Assembly (NCBI GenBank): GCA_011322445.1
Contig: DRMV01000011.1
Coordinates: forward strand, 1-64,000
Length of the DNA: 64,000 nt
Direction: 5' to 3'
From: Chloroflexota bacterium
GTDB lineage: Bacteria; Chloroflexota; Anaerolineae; Anaerolineales; DRMV01
Shown here piece by piece: positions 26,342 to 34,788 of this stretch (positions are counted from its first letter, which is position 1; each line of letters opens with the position of its first letter). The notes beneath the pieces are model-generated. The model worked only from the letters and a program-made list of their open reading frames with translations, had not been told where the DNA came from and did no database searches. A program made the translations under genes and the position numbers.

Positions 26342-27036
26342 GGGATGTAAAGGATGCGCTTGCAGGTGCGGCAGAAGGCCAGTGTGTCAGGGCTGCGGGC
26401 GGCGCGCAACAGGTCGGGGGTGAGGGGCGCGCCGCAGGCATCGCAGGCGCCCTCGGTGACCGTGGCAACGGCTAACCCACCGCGGCTTTGGCGCAGGCGT
26501 TCGTAAGTGTTCAGCGCGTCACCGGGGAGGGTGGTGGTGAGGTGTTGGCGGCGCTGGTCCAGCGTGGCCAGGCGTTGGCGGTGGGTGGCGAGGTCGCCGT
26601 TCCAGCGGGCTTCTTGTTGCAGACGTTCCTCTTGCAGGGCGTTGAGGCGCGTTTCAGCAGCGCGAAAGGCGTTTTCGGCTTCCTCCGCTGCCAGCATGGC
26701 TTCCAGTTGTGCGTCTTCTTTCACGGCCAGCAGGCGCTTGAGGGCTTCGGCCTCTCGCTGGAGGTCTTGCAATTCCTTCGGGTTGCGGACCTGCCCACCG
26801 TAGAGGGTTTGCTCGGTGCGGCGAATTTTCTGGCGCACGCTTTCGGCTTCCGCCTCTGCGGCGCGAAGGGCCTGGCGGGCGCGCTCTAAAGTGACTTTGG
26901 CCGCCGCAACGGCCTGCCCGGCGGCTTCGATGGCGCTGCGGTCGGCCAGACGGGCCTCGAGGGCGCGGATTTCGGCCTGCAACCGATCGCGGCCGGTGTC
27001 GATTTCCTGCAGTTGGTGGAGTTGGAAGGCCAGCAT
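26338..27036 (-). CDS. Coiled-coil protein with C4 zinc ribbon
   Basis: 232 residues: a long coiled coil (about 10-175, e.g. LQEIDTGRDRLQAEIRALEARL) and a C-terminal zinc ribbon, CDACG...CRTCKRIL, of the C4-type family often annotated as a putative nucleic-acid-binding regulator (COG1579). Function unproven. An upstream start would add 34 residues; the start here is preferred because TATAAT lies exactly 6 bases before it on the minus strand, suggesting a leaderless mRNA. Its stop overlaps the start of the NACHT gene. Confidence 0.8.
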   Translation of the reverse strand: MLAFQLHQLQEIDTGRDRLQAEIRALEARLADRSAIEAAGQAVAAAKVTLERARQALRAAEAEAESVRQKIRRTEQTLYGGQVRNPKELQDLQREAEALKRLLAVKEDAQLEAMLAAEEAENAFRAAETRLNALQEERLQQEARWNGDLATHRQRLATLDQRRQHLTTTLPGDALNTYERLRQSRGGLAVATVTEGACDACGAPLTPDLLRAARSPDTLAFCRTCKRILYIP

Positions 27037-27042
27037 ATGGGG

Positions 27043-27048
27043 ATTATA
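27043..27048 (-). promoter_or_regulatory. Leaderless -10 promoter of the Zn-ribbon gene
   Basis: Minus-strand TATAAT, 6 bases (CCCCAT), then ATG; no Shine-Dalgarno. Confidence 0.6.
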
Positions 27049-27182
27049 GAAGCGATTGGCCGGAAACGCAAGCGCGAGTGCGCTGAAGTCGGCACGGGGG
27101 CTGAAATATTGGGCGCGCGGGGGCCTGTTGCGTTCCATCGGGGTTTTGTAGTGCCAGGGTGCGCCTGAGGGGCGCGCAGGGG

Positions 27183-28124
27183 TTACGCATAGCGCGCCTG
27201 CGCCAGACTCCAGAAACGGGTGCCGTAGCGCTCCAGTACCTGCACCTGCCCGCTGGCCTGGAGCGCCTGCAAGGTTTCCTGCACGGCGTCATCGCCCCAG
27301 CGGGCCAGGGCGGCTTTGAGTTCGCTTTCCCGCATGGGGTGGCGCGCCAGCACGGCCAGCACCGCGGCCTGGGGGTCGTCGTAGCCGGAAAAATCAAAGG
27401 CGCCCCGCGCAGGGTGAACAATTTCGGCGACCTGCCTCAAAATGGCCTCGGCGCGCATCAGCCCTTCGGCGTCGGGCGGCTGCACCCACGGCTCGGCGGG
27501 CGGGCGCTCGGGCAGGGTGAGGTGCACCTTGTCGGGGCGAATGCGGGCAATCTGGGCGGCCAGCGCACGCAGGGCCTCCTCGGTGTCGTTCAGGCCGCGG
27601 ATGAGCATCACCTCCAGCCAATAGCGGCCGCGATACATGGCGCGGAAATCCACCAGGCCCTGCACATAGGTTTCGAAATCGGGTTCCGGCCAGGGGCGGT
27701 TGAGGCGGCGGTAGAGGTCAGGGGTGCCCGCGTCGAGGGTGGGCAGCACGGCGTCCGCGGTGGCCAGTTCGGCGCGCACTTCAGGGAGGTAGAGCAGCGA
27801 ACCGTTGGTGATGACCGCCACCGGGATCTCGGTCATGGCCTTGACCCGCCGGATCATCCAGCCTAAGCGGCTGTGCAGGGTGGTTTCCCCGCTGCCCACA
27901 AAGGTCACCCAGTCAATGCGGCCCTGGTAGTGCGCCAGCCGCTCGGCCAGTTCGGCGATGACGGCCTCCGCGGGCACGTATTCCCGCCGCTCGGCCATCA
28001 GAGGCACACTGCGCCCCAACTGGCAATACACGCAGTTCCAGTTGCACGTTTTGGGCACCACCGGGTCGATGCCCAGCGATTGCCCCAAACGGCGGGAAGG
28101 CACGGGACCGAAGACGTGTTGCAT
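27183..28124 (-). CDS. Radical SAM protein (COG0731-like)
   Basis: 313 residues. The radical-SAM cluster motif CNWNCVYC lies near residue 27, with GSGETTLH (GGEP-like) and ITNGSLL following. FGPVPSRRLGQSLG at the N-terminus marks the family related to the Fe-S oxidoreductases of COG0731, whose substrates are mostly unknown. A C-terminal winged-helix-like region (about 255-313, MRESELKAALARWG) is appended. AAGGAG precedes the ATG. Confidence 0.82.
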   Translation of the reverse strand: MQHVFGPVPSRRLGQSLGIDPVVPKTCNWNCVYCQLGRSVPLMAERREYVPAEAVIAELAERLAHYQGRIDWVTFVGSGETTLHSRLGWMIRRVKAMTEIPVAVITNGSLLYLPEVRAELATADAVLPTLDAGTPDLYRRLNRPWPEPDFETYVQGLVDFRAMYRGRYWLEVMLIRGLNDTEEALRALAAQIARIRPDKVHLTLPERPPAEPWVQPPDAEGLMRAEAILRQVAEIVHPARGAFDFSGYDDPQAAVLAVLARHPMRESELKAALARWGDDAVQETLQALQASGQVQVLERYGTRFWSLAQARYA

Positions 28125-28326
28125 GGGGAAATCTCCTTGGGCCGTCGAATAGTCGGGCAGTCAGGTAGTCGAGTCGTCAGGTCGTGGGGAATGCGGGATT
28201 CGGGATGCGTTACCCTGGAAAAAACACAGAAAACTGCTTTGTGTTCTTTGCTTTCTCTGCATCTCTGCGTTAACCAAGCATAGGCGCGGAGTGCGGCGCG
28301 CGCCAGTAACAACCCTCACCTGCGAA

Positions 28327-28353
28327 GAAAAAAGCCCCGGCAATACCGAGGCT
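28327..28353 (-). terminator. Terminator of menA
   Basis: Minus-strand AGCCTCGG, loop, CCGGGGCT (one wobble) followed by six or seven T's, just after the menA stop. Confidence 0.75.
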
Positions 28354-28377
28354 TGGGGCAACAAACGGGAAAGCGGC

Positions 28378-29262
28378 TCACGCCAGCCAGAGGCCGACGG
28401 CCATGAGCACCGGCGTGAGCAGGTTGATGAGCACATTGTTGCCCAGGGCAGGCATCAGGTTGGGCAGGTCGTCCGCGTGGCGGAGCGCCTTTTGCGCCGT
28501 GGGCACGGCCAAAACCAGCGTCAGCAGGCCCAGCAGGCTCCACGCGGGCAGGTAGCCCAGCGCCACGGCCACCACCGGGCTGAGGTAAGCCAGCGCGAGG
28601 AAGGCCACATAGATCTTGGCCGCCGCAGGCCGCCCCAACACGATGGGGTAGTTCCTGCGCCCTACGCTGCGGTCGGCCTCCACATCGGGGAACTGGTTGA
28701 GCAGCAGCAGGTCGTTGACCAAAAAGAAAGGCGTCAGGGAAGCCCAAAACGCGGCCCAGTGATAGCCGCCGGTGAGGACGTAATCGGTGCCCATCACCAT
28801 GAACGTGCCGAAGCCCAGGCCGGGGGCAATCAGGCTGGCGAGGGGGCTTTTGGTCACCCACACGGTGTAGAGGTACACCAGCGCGACGCCGGCCACGCCC
28901 AGGGGCAGCAGTCCCCAGCCGCGCACGGCGAGGAAGTAGATACCGATGGCCGCGGTGACGGCTAAGGTGAACAGGCCCCAAAGCAGCGCCTTGCGGGCTT
29001 CGGCGGGGTTGGCGGGCAGGGTGCCGCTGCCGCCGCTGAAGGGCGTGCGCTGGGTGCGGGTGTCTAAACCACTGCGGAAGTCGTAGTATTCGTTGAGGGC
29101 GTTCACGCTGATATGGGCGGCCAATGCGCCAATCAGCGCGAGCACGAAGTAGAGCCAGTTCACATGGCCGGTTTCCCAATAGGCCGTGCCCAAACCGAGC
29201 ACGACGCAGGCGGGGGTAAGCAGCAGGAAAGGCAGGCGGGAAACGCCGAGGTAGGTTTTCAT
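28378..29262 (-). CDS. menA: UbiA-family prenyltransferase (MenA type)
   Basis: 294 residues with eight or nine membrane helices. The two Asp-rich Mg-prenyl diphosphate motifs are NEYYDFRSGLD (about 58-68) and NQFPDVEADR (about 176-185). Predicted to attach a polyprenyl chain to 1,4-dihydroxy-2-naphthoate, giving demethylmenaquinone; the co-directional menC supports that over other UbiA reactions. GGAGG precedes the chosen ATG, and the upstream in-frame extension crosses low-complexity DNA and is rejected. Confidence 0.85.
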   Translation of the reverse strand: MKTYLGVSRLPFLLLTPACVVLGLGTAYWETGHVNWLYFVLALIGALAAHISVNALNEYYDFRSGLDTRTQRTPFSGGSGTLPANPAEARKALLWGLFTLAVTAAIGIYFLAVRGWGLLPLGVAGVALVYLYTVWVTKSPLASLIAPGLGFGTFMVMGTDYVLTGGYHWAAFWASLTPFFLVNDLLLLNQFPDVEADRSVGRRNYPIVLGRPAAAKIYVAFLALAYLSPVVAVALGYLPAWSLLGLLTLVLAVPTAQKALRHADDLPNLMPALGNNVLINLLTPVLMAVGLWLA

Positions 29263-29438
29263 GGGGGCCTCCGGGGATAGGGGATGGGGGGATGTAGGGG
29301 GTGCGGGATGAGGCAATGGGGCAATTGAGGCAACTGAGGGATTGAGGCAGCTGGGACCGCCCCTCACCCCCCCTCTGACCCGTCCTGAATATAGTTTACA
29401 CTGACAACAGGTAAACTCACCAAAAAAGGACGGCATAT

Positions 29439-29792
29439 ATGGGTACGACCAAAATCAAACGTTACAGTGAAAGTTTCAAGCGCCAGGTTGTACGCGAGTA
29501 CGAAGAAGGCGCAAACGCCCATTACCTGAAGCAGAAGTATGGGATTGGCGGCTCGACCACCATCAAGCACTGGGTGCAAAAGTACGGCAAAGAGGGCTTC
29601 CGCACCGAGCAAGTGCTCATCTGCTCACCAGAAGACCAGCCCACCTTTCAGCAAATGGAGCAACGCATCAAGGAACTCGAAGGGGCGCTCGTCGAGGCGG
29701 TGCTGGATGTCAGGATGTTTGAAGCCATCGTGGACGCGGCGAGTAAGCACTTCAACACGCATCTAAAAAAAGCCTTCGGCAACAGGTCATAG
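29439..29792 (+). CDS. IS3-family transposase OrfA
   Basis: 117 residues. The N-terminal helix-turn-helix (YSESFKRQVVREYEEG, YGIGGSTTIKHWVQKYG) binds the element's ends, and a C-terminal leucine-zipper-like helix (QQMEQRIKELEGALVEA) mediates multimerisation. Intact. Near its end a run of seven A's allows the -1 frameshift that normally yields the OrfAB transposase. Confidence 0.9.
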   Translation: MGTTKIKRYSESFKRQVVREYEEGANAHYLKQKYGIGGSTTIKHWVQKYGKEGFRTEQVLICSPEDQPTFQQMEQRIKELEGALVEAVLDVRMFEAIVDAASKHFNTHLKKAFGNRS

Positions 29793-30163
29793 CCTGGGTC
29801 ACAGGGCAATATGGCGTGCCGATTTACCAGGCCTGCCAATGGTTTGGGGTCACGCCTCAGGCCTATTACCAGGCCCAGAAGCGAGGTCTGCGGAAGGAAG
29901 CCGAAGCCCAACTGATTCTCGCCTTGGTGCGAGAGATACGGAAACGCCACCCTCGCATGGGCGCTGTAGGCAACGCCTACGACAATGCTCTGGCGGAACG
30001 GGTGAACGGCATCCTCAAGACCGAGTATCTTCTGGGCAGTTTGTTTCCAAGCAGAAGCCAGGCCATTGAAACCGTGGCGCAAGCCGTGCATCTTTACAAC
30101 TTTGAACGACCTCACCTCTCCTTGGGGTACGCTACCCCAGCCCATATATTCGGGTCACTTTGA
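29768..30163 (+). pseudogene. IS3-family OrfB with catalytic core deleted
   Basis: After a -1 shift at the A7 run, the frame reads KSLRQQVIAWVTGQYG, continues through REIRKRHPRMG, then jumps to AVGNAYDNALAERVNG and the normal C-terminus (LYNFERPHLSLGY). About 130-150 residues between these, holding the first two Asp residues of the DDE triad, are missing; only the Glu (AERVNG) remains. It cannot be an active transposase, although the ends might still be moved in trans. Confidence 0.88.
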
Positions 30164-30246
30164 TAGGGAGAGGGGAAGGTTTTGTGTAAACGTATTTCAG
30201 GACTTGACCCACAAATCCTAAATCGCAAATCGCAATTCGCAATTTA

Positions 30247-31017
30247 TCACTCCGTGCTCAGCCTCGCCGTCGCGCCGCCGTCTACCACCAGCGGCTGGCC
30301 GGTCATGAACGAAGACTGGCTGCCATCGGCGAGGAAGTATACCGCGGCTGCGATTTCCGCGGGCTGGCCGATGCGGCCGTTGACCGTGCGGCGGGCGAGT
30401 TCGGCAAGTTGGGCTTCCACTGCGCCGCCGTGCAGGTGCCCGCGCGCCAGCCCCGCCCGCAGCATGGGCGTATCCACCGCGCCGGGGAGCAGGGCGTTGA
30501 CACGAATGCCGTAGGGCGCCCATTCAATGGCCATCGCGCGGGTAAGCGCGAGCAGGCCGCCCTTGCTGGCCGCGTAGGCGGCAATGTTCGCCGAGGTCGC
30601 CACGGCGTGCACCGAGGAAACGTTCACCACTGCGGCACCCTCGCCCGCTTCGGCTGCCGCCCGCAGCAGCGGGAAAAATGCCTTGCTCACCAAAAAAGCC
30701 GCCCGCAGGTTGACCGCGTGCACCGCATCCCACTCAGCGAGGGTGGTTTCCAGCAGAGGCTTGGCAACCTGCAGCGCGGCGTTGTTGACCAGCGCATGCA
30801 GTTTCGGGAAAGCGGCGCGCACTTCGCCAGCGGCGGCTTCCACCGCGCCGGGGTCGGCAAGGTCTACCCGGGCAAAAATGCCGCCCGCGGGGAAGTCTGC
30901 AGGCGCGGGGGCTTTATCCCAGCCAATCACCCGCCAGCCTTCGGCGGCAAAGCGCGCTGCAATAGCGCGGCCAATCCCACCCGCTGCGCCGGTAATCAGC
31001 ACCACCCGCTCAGCCAT
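30247..31017 (-). CDS. Short-chain dehydrogenase/reductase
   Basis: 256 residues, classical SDR: cofactor motif TGAAGGIG (9-16), NNAA (78-81), catalytic Ser around 134, Tyr148 and Lys152 (YAASK), and a C-terminal MTGQPLVVDGG. The Asp at the end of the second strand (GWDK) favours NAD(H). Substrate unknown. It overlaps the end of the upstream methyltransferase-like gene by 8 bases, so the two are probably co-transcribed. Confidence 0.88.
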   Translation of the reverse strand: MAERVVLITGAAGGIGRAIAARFAAEGWRVIGWDKAPAPADFPAGGIFARVDLADPGAVEAAAGEVRAAFPKLHALVNNAALQVAKPLLETTLAEWDAVHAVNLRAAFLVSKAFFPLLRAAAEAGEGAAVVNVSSVHAVATSANIAAYAASKGGLLALTRAMAIEWAPYGIRVNALLPGAVDTPMLRAGLARGHLHGGAVEAQLAELARRTVNGRIGQPAEIAAAVYFLADGSQSSFMTGQPLVVDGGATARLSTE

Positions 31018-31552
31018 GCCTCCCCCTCAGCGGCAGCCAGCGCGGCACGCGGCGCTTGTATTCCCGATACTCGTCGCCAAAGCGGGCTTCCAGTTCGCGC
31101 TCTTCCACCAGCACCACATAGGCATGCACCAGCAGCGCGCCCAAAGCCACCAGCAAAAGCATCGCCACCGACCCAACCACCAGCGCCAGACCGGTGTAAA
31201 TGGTCAGGGTGCCCATGTACATGGCGTTGCGCGTGTAGGCAAAGGGGCCTTCCTGCACCAGGTGCTGCGTGGGCACCAGCGGCGAAGGCGAGCCTTCCCC
31301 TTGCGTGTGCTGGTAGTAGATAACCCACAAATCCAGCAGGAAGCCCACCAGCATCAGCACAGCGCCCAACCACAAGGGCCAGCCGAAGGGCGGCAGGGTG
31401 GGCAGGTGGCCCCAAATGGTGAGCCAGCCGCTGAACCAAAGGAGGAAAGCAGGCACAATCATCCAGAACAGAATGCCGCTTCCGAGTAAAGCCAGCCAGC
31501 GCTGGGCGCGGCCGTGCGGTTTTTGGGCGCGACGAAGCAGGAAATCTTTCAT
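31010..31552 (-). CDS. Isoprenylcysteine carboxyl methyltransferase-like membrane protein
   Basis: 180 residues with four or five membrane helices. The C-terminal half has the ICMT/PEMT signature: GPFAYTRNAMYMGTL and EERELEARFGDEYREYKRRVPRW. Members methylate lipids or small molecules with S-adenosylmethionine; the substrate here is unknown. AAGGAG precedes the ATG. Confidence 0.83.
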   Translation of the reverse strand: MKDFLLRRAQKPHGRAQRWLALLGSGILFWMIVPAFLLWFSGWLTIWGHLPTLPPFGWPLWLGAVLMLVGFLLDLWVIYYQHTQGEGSPSPLVPTQHLVQEGPFAYTRNAMYMGTLTIYTGLALVVGSVAMLLLVALGALLVHAYVVLVEERELEARFGDEYREYKRRVPRWLPLRGRHG

Positions 31553-31580
31553 CGTCTATCTCCTTGAATGAGGGAGAGGG

Positions 31581-31674
31581 AACCACAGATTACACAGATT
31601 AGGACAGAAAACACAGAAAAAGTTTCCCTCTGTGTTTTTCTCCAATCGGTGAAAATCTGTGTCAATCGGTGGAT
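31581..31674. repeat. Intergenic palindromic repeat (CACAGA family)
   Basis: A degenerate member: ACCACAGATTACACAGATT at one end, AATCTGTGTCAATCGGTGG at the other. It fills the gap between the methyltransferase-like and dehydrogenase genes. Confidence 0.65.
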
Positions 31675-32645
31675 TACACCTGGGCGCGCCACTCACCTAA
31701 ATCATCATGGGGAATGCCCAGCCCCTTCAGCAAATTGCGGATGCTGTTCCAGTGCACGCGTTCCCAGGCGGTGGGGCTGGAATTGGCATTGTGGGGTGCG
31801 AGGAGGACGTTGTCCATGCGCTTGAGGGGGCTGTCGGCGGGCAGCGGCTCCACCTCGAACACATCCAGCGCCGCACCGCGAATTTGGCCGCTTTGCAGGG
31901 CTTCGATGAGCGCGGCTTCGTCCACCACCGGGCCGCGGGCGGTGTTGATGAGCACCGCGGTGGGCTTTATCAGGGCTAAGGTCTCGCGGTTGATGAGGTG
32001 GTAACTGGTGGGGTTGAGGTCGCAGTTCAGGCTGACGAAATCGGCTTCCCGCAGCAGGCGCTCTAAGGGCACCATTTCCACGCCGTATTCGGTGAGGAAG
32101 ACGTGGTCAACTTCCACGATGTCATTGCCCAGCAGGCGCATCCCGAAAGCGCGGGCGCGGCGCAGCACGGCCTTGCCCACATCGCCCACGCCGATGACGC
32201 CCAGGGTGGCTTCGCTGAGGGCAAAGCCGTTGATTTTCTCCCAGCGGCCAGCCTTCATGTGCGCGTCCATCCACGGGATGTTGCGGGCAAAGGCCAACAT
32301 ATAGCCGAGCACGCTATCGGCCACGGGGGTGGTGAAGGCGTTGGGGGTACGCCCCACCATGATGCCGAGTTTGTCGGCGGTGGCCTTATCGATGGAATCG
32401 ATGCCGGTGCCCCATTTGGAAATCACCTTGAGGCGGGGGGCGCAGGCTTCCAGCACGCGGGCGGTGTAGCGGTCATCGCCGCAAATCGTGCCATCGAACT
32501 GCCCGGCATAGCGCAACAGGTCTTCTTCTTCCATGCGCTCGTGGACTTCGGGCACAATCACTTCCAGCCCATAGTGCTCGAACACTAGGCGGAAGCGGTC
32601 AACAAAGGGAATCATGTAGGGGGCGGTGAGAAGGATGGTGGGCAT
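31674..32645 (-). CDS. D-2-hydroxyacid dehydrogenase (SerA-like)
   Basis: 323 residues, D-isomer-specific 2-hydroxyacid dehydrogenase family. NAD motif GVGDVG (152-157), catalytic Arg237 (NTARGP), Glu266 (DVFEVEP) and His285 (APHNANSS) are intact. Oxidises or reduces a D-2-hydroxyacid with NAD(H); a 3-phosphoglycerate or sugar-acid substrate is possible but not shown. The start has GGAG upstream; a longer in-frame form would run into repeat-like DNA and is rejected. Confidence 0.87.
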   Translation of the reverse strand: MPTILLTAPYMIPFVDRFRLVFEHYGLEVIVPEVHERMEEEDLLRYAGQFDGTICGDDRYTARVLEACAPRLKVISKWGTGIDSIDKATADKLGIMVGRTPNAFTTPVADSVLGYMLAFARNIPWMDAHMKAGRWEKINGFALSEATLGVIGVGDVGKAVLRRARAFGMRLLGNDIVEVDHVFLTEYGVEMVPLERLLREADFVSLNCDLNPTSYHLINRETLALIKPTAVLINTARGPVVDEAALIEALQSGQIRGAALDVFEVEPLPADSPLKRMDNVLLAPHNANSSPTAWERVHWNSIRNLLKGLGIPHDDLGEWRAQV

Positions 32646-32917
32646 GGGAGGCTCCAGAGAATAATGAATCACGAATTGCAAATGATGGAAATCCACCGAT
32701 GGCGCCGATGGACACCGATACAGGGATGCCCTGATGTTGTGATGCCCTGATGCCCAGTCTGGCATACGGCATCAGGGTGCCGCTTTCCAAAGCGGCAATT
32801 CGGCCTGAGCGGAAGCGCCCTCAGGCGCTAAAGTCGAAGGCCAGGCCGCCGCGCGCCCAAAAACGTTTTTTCTTAGCGCATCTGGCGAAACGGCCCGCCG
32901 ACCAAACGACCACCCGA

Positions 32918-33592
32918 CTACCCGACCCGCCTCCGCATCAGGAACTCGGCGATCTCGAAATCCAGTTCTTCGTCAATATCCCACGCTTCATCGGCGGGAA
33001 TTTCGAAGAGGTAAGGCCGCTCGCCGATGCGGTTGCGGCGGGCTTCCAGCAGGCGGCGGGTGAAAATATAGATGCAGGAATTTTCCTCGTAGATGGGCGG
33101 CAAATCCTGCGTGCGGAGCAAAATGGCGGGGTTGTGGTTGACCGGGCGGGCTAAGGCATCCCAAAGGCGGGTTTGCAGGCGGGTGACGCCGAAGAGGGAA
33201 TCGTAAGCCGGGGTGTTGGCGAGAAAAGTTTGCACTGCCTGCCGCACGGTTTCCGCCCGCAGCAAGGGGTTGGTGCTGTGGGTTTGCAGGTAAAAGTCGG
33301 CTTCCACCTGCGCAGTATCGTGCAGCAGCACCTCGTTCATCGGAATGCGGCCATCGCACAGGTGTTCGGGGCGTTCCAGCACCTGCACCTGAGGGTAGGC
33401 TTTCTGCAAGCCTTCCATGATGGTGGGGCTGTCGGTATCCACCACCACCTGAGCGATTTCGGGCACCGCCAGCAGGGTTTCCACAATCCAGGCATAGAGG
33501 GGCTTCCCGGCAAACTGGCGGTAATTTTTACCGGGCACCCGCTCGGAATGGTGCCGCATGGGTACAAGCGCAACGATACGAGGGCGAGACAT
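32918..33592 (-). CDS. Acylneuraminate cytidylyltransferase-like protein
   Basis: 224 residues. VALVPMRHHSERVPGKN is the nucleotide-binding motif of CMP-sialate synthetases, followed by LYAWIVETLL, VVDTDSPTI, STNPLLRAETV and a C-terminal WDIDEELDFEIAE. Activates a nonulosonic or related sugar acid as its CMP derivative. No NeuB- or NeuC-type gene lies nearby, so the sugar is unknown. The GTG/ATG start upstream is rejected in favour of this ATG with GGAG ahead. Confidence 0.85.
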   Translation of the reverse strand: MSRPRIVALVPMRHHSERVPGKNYRQFAGKPLYAWIVETLLAVPEIAQVVVDTDSPTIMEGLQKAYPQVQVLERPEHLCDGRIPMNEVLLHDTAQVEADFYLQTHSTNPLLRAETVRQAVQTFLANTPAYDSLFGVTRLQTRLWDALARPVNHNPAILLRTQDLPPIYEENSCIYIFTRRLLEARRNRIGERPYLFEIPADEAWDIDEELDFEIAEFLMRRRVG

Positions 33593-33645
33593 GCCACACT
33601 CCAGAAACGAAATCGTGCCCGGCCCGCACCGGGATGCACGGTGTG

Positions 33646-33654
33646 ATAATATCA
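33646..33654 (-). promoter_or_regulatory. Extended -10 promoter of the cytidylyltransferase
   Basis: Minus-strand TGATATTAT, giving a leader of about 45 bases. Confidence 0.4.
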
Positions 33655-33691
33655 TAAAGTCGCTCGCGGCTCAAAGTGTGTCAAGTATCAC

Positions 33692-33720
33692 TTTCCACCC
33701 CGCGGCTTCCTGCCTACAAT
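33692..33720 (+). promoter_or_regulatory. Promoter of the fumarase genes
   Basis: TTTCCA, a 17-base spacer and TACAAT, about 58 bases before the fumarase alpha ATG. Confidence 0.5.
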
Positions 33721-33778
33721 AGAAGGTGTCAAACTCTCGGACATCCCTGGCTACTCCGTAGCCCTGAAGGAGGCTCAC

Positions 33779-34654
33779 ATGCAACCAGATCTGACACAAG
33801 AAATTCTGGAACTCGTCCGCCTGACGGCCACCAGCCTGCCCGAAGATGTGGAACGCGCCATCGCCGCAGCCCATGAAAAAGAGGAACCCGGCTCGGTTGC
33901 CAAAAGCGTGCTGGACACCATCTTGAAAAACGTCCAGATCGCACGTGAACATTCTACCCCCATCTGCCAGGATACCGGCACCCCGATTTTCTACGTGGAC
34001 ATGCCCGCGGGATGGAGCACCCGGGAAATGCGCCGTCAAATCGAAGCCGCGGTGGCAGAAGCCACCAAACGGGTATATTTGCGCCCCAACGCGGTGAATT
34101 CCCTGACCGGCAAGAACACCGGCAACAACATCGGCGATGAATATTTCCCCACCATCCATTTTCACGAGGTGGACGGTGACACCGTGACCATCCGCCTGAT
34201 GCTGAAGGGCGGCGGCTCCGAGAACGTCTCCACGCAATACAAACTGCCCGATACGCGCCTGCACGCGGGCCGCGACCTGGAAGGCGTTTACAAAGTGGTC
34301 ATGGATGCTGTTTACAAAGCCCAGGGCAAAGGCTGCGCGCCCGGCTTCCTGGGCGTGGGCATCGGCGGCGATCGCGGCTCTTCGTTCTACGCCGCCAAAG
34401 AAGCCCTCTGGCGCACCCTCGATGAGCCCAACCCTGACCCCGACCTGGACGCCCTGGAAAAGCGCATCACCGAAGACGCCAACAAACTTGGCATCGGCCC
34501 GATGGGCCTGGGCGGCAAAACCACGGTCATGGCCACCCGCATCAAAGCCATCCACCGTCTGCCGGCGTGCTACTTCGTCTCCATCGCCTACATGTGCTGG
34601 GCCTATCGCCGCCACACGCTGATTTACAAGAACGGCAAAGCGGAATACAAATGA
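33779..34654 (+). CDS. Class I fumarate hydratase, alpha subunit
   Basis: 291 residues, two-subunit type of [4Fe-4S] hydratase that interconverts fumarate and malate (or, in relatives, tartrate and oxaloacetate). Cluster cysteines are Cys63 (ICQDTG), Cys186 (KGCAPGF) and one of Cys264/Cys273; GIGGDRG and GLGGKTTV are intact. The beta subunit follows 134 bases later with a palindromic repeat between them. Together with icd and sdhCDAB it makes a nearly complete oxidative branch in this window. AAGGAGG precedes the start. Confidence 0.92.
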   Translation: MQPDLTQEILELVRLTATSLPEDVERAIAAAHEKEEPGSVAKSVLDTILKNVQIAREHSTPICQDTGTPIFYVDMPAGWSTREMRRQIEAAVAEATKRVYLRPNAVNSLTGKNTGNNIGDEYFPTIHFHEVDGDTVTIRLMLKGGGSENVSTQYKLPDTRLHAGRDLEGVYKVVMDAVYKAQGKGCAPGFLGVGIGGDRGSSFYAAKEALWRTLDEPNPDPDLDALEKRITEDANKLGIGPMGLGGKTTVMATRIKAIHRLPACYFVSIAYMCWAYRRHTLIYKNGKAEYK

Positions 34655-34655
34655 A

Positions 34656-34741
34656 GTCCACAGATTACCCAGATTAGCACAGAAAGAAGCCCTGAGAGAA
34701 TGCTTCCAACCAATCTGTGTAAATCGCTGAAATCTGTGGAT
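34656..34741. repeat. Intergenic palindromic repeat (CACAGA family)
   Basis: TCCACAGATTACCCAGATT at one end pairs imperfectly with AAATCGCTGAAATCTGTGGA at the other. It lies between the two fumarase subunit genes. Confidence 0.65.
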
Positions 34742-34788
34742 TCCTCCCGAAAATCGCATTCCCTTTTACAGTACAGAGGAAGGTTGCC

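Larger units (their letters stand above)
29377..30210 (+). mobile_element. Internally deleted IS3-family element
   Basis: Ends carry related inverted repeats (GTCCTGAATATAGTTTACAC at 29382-29401 against GTCCTGAAATACGTTTACAC read inward from 30203, 17 of 20 matching). Between them lie a complete orfA, an A7 frameshift site and an orfB that has lost its middle. The length of about 0.83 kb is roughly 0.4-0.5 kb short of a normal IS3 element. The outermost bases and any target duplication are uncertain. Confidence 0.8.

Noticed and set aside
32918-33592. Sialic acid synthesis cluster
   Set aside because: Only the cytidylyltransferase is present; no NeuB, NeuC or legionaminate/pseudaminate genes lie nearby.
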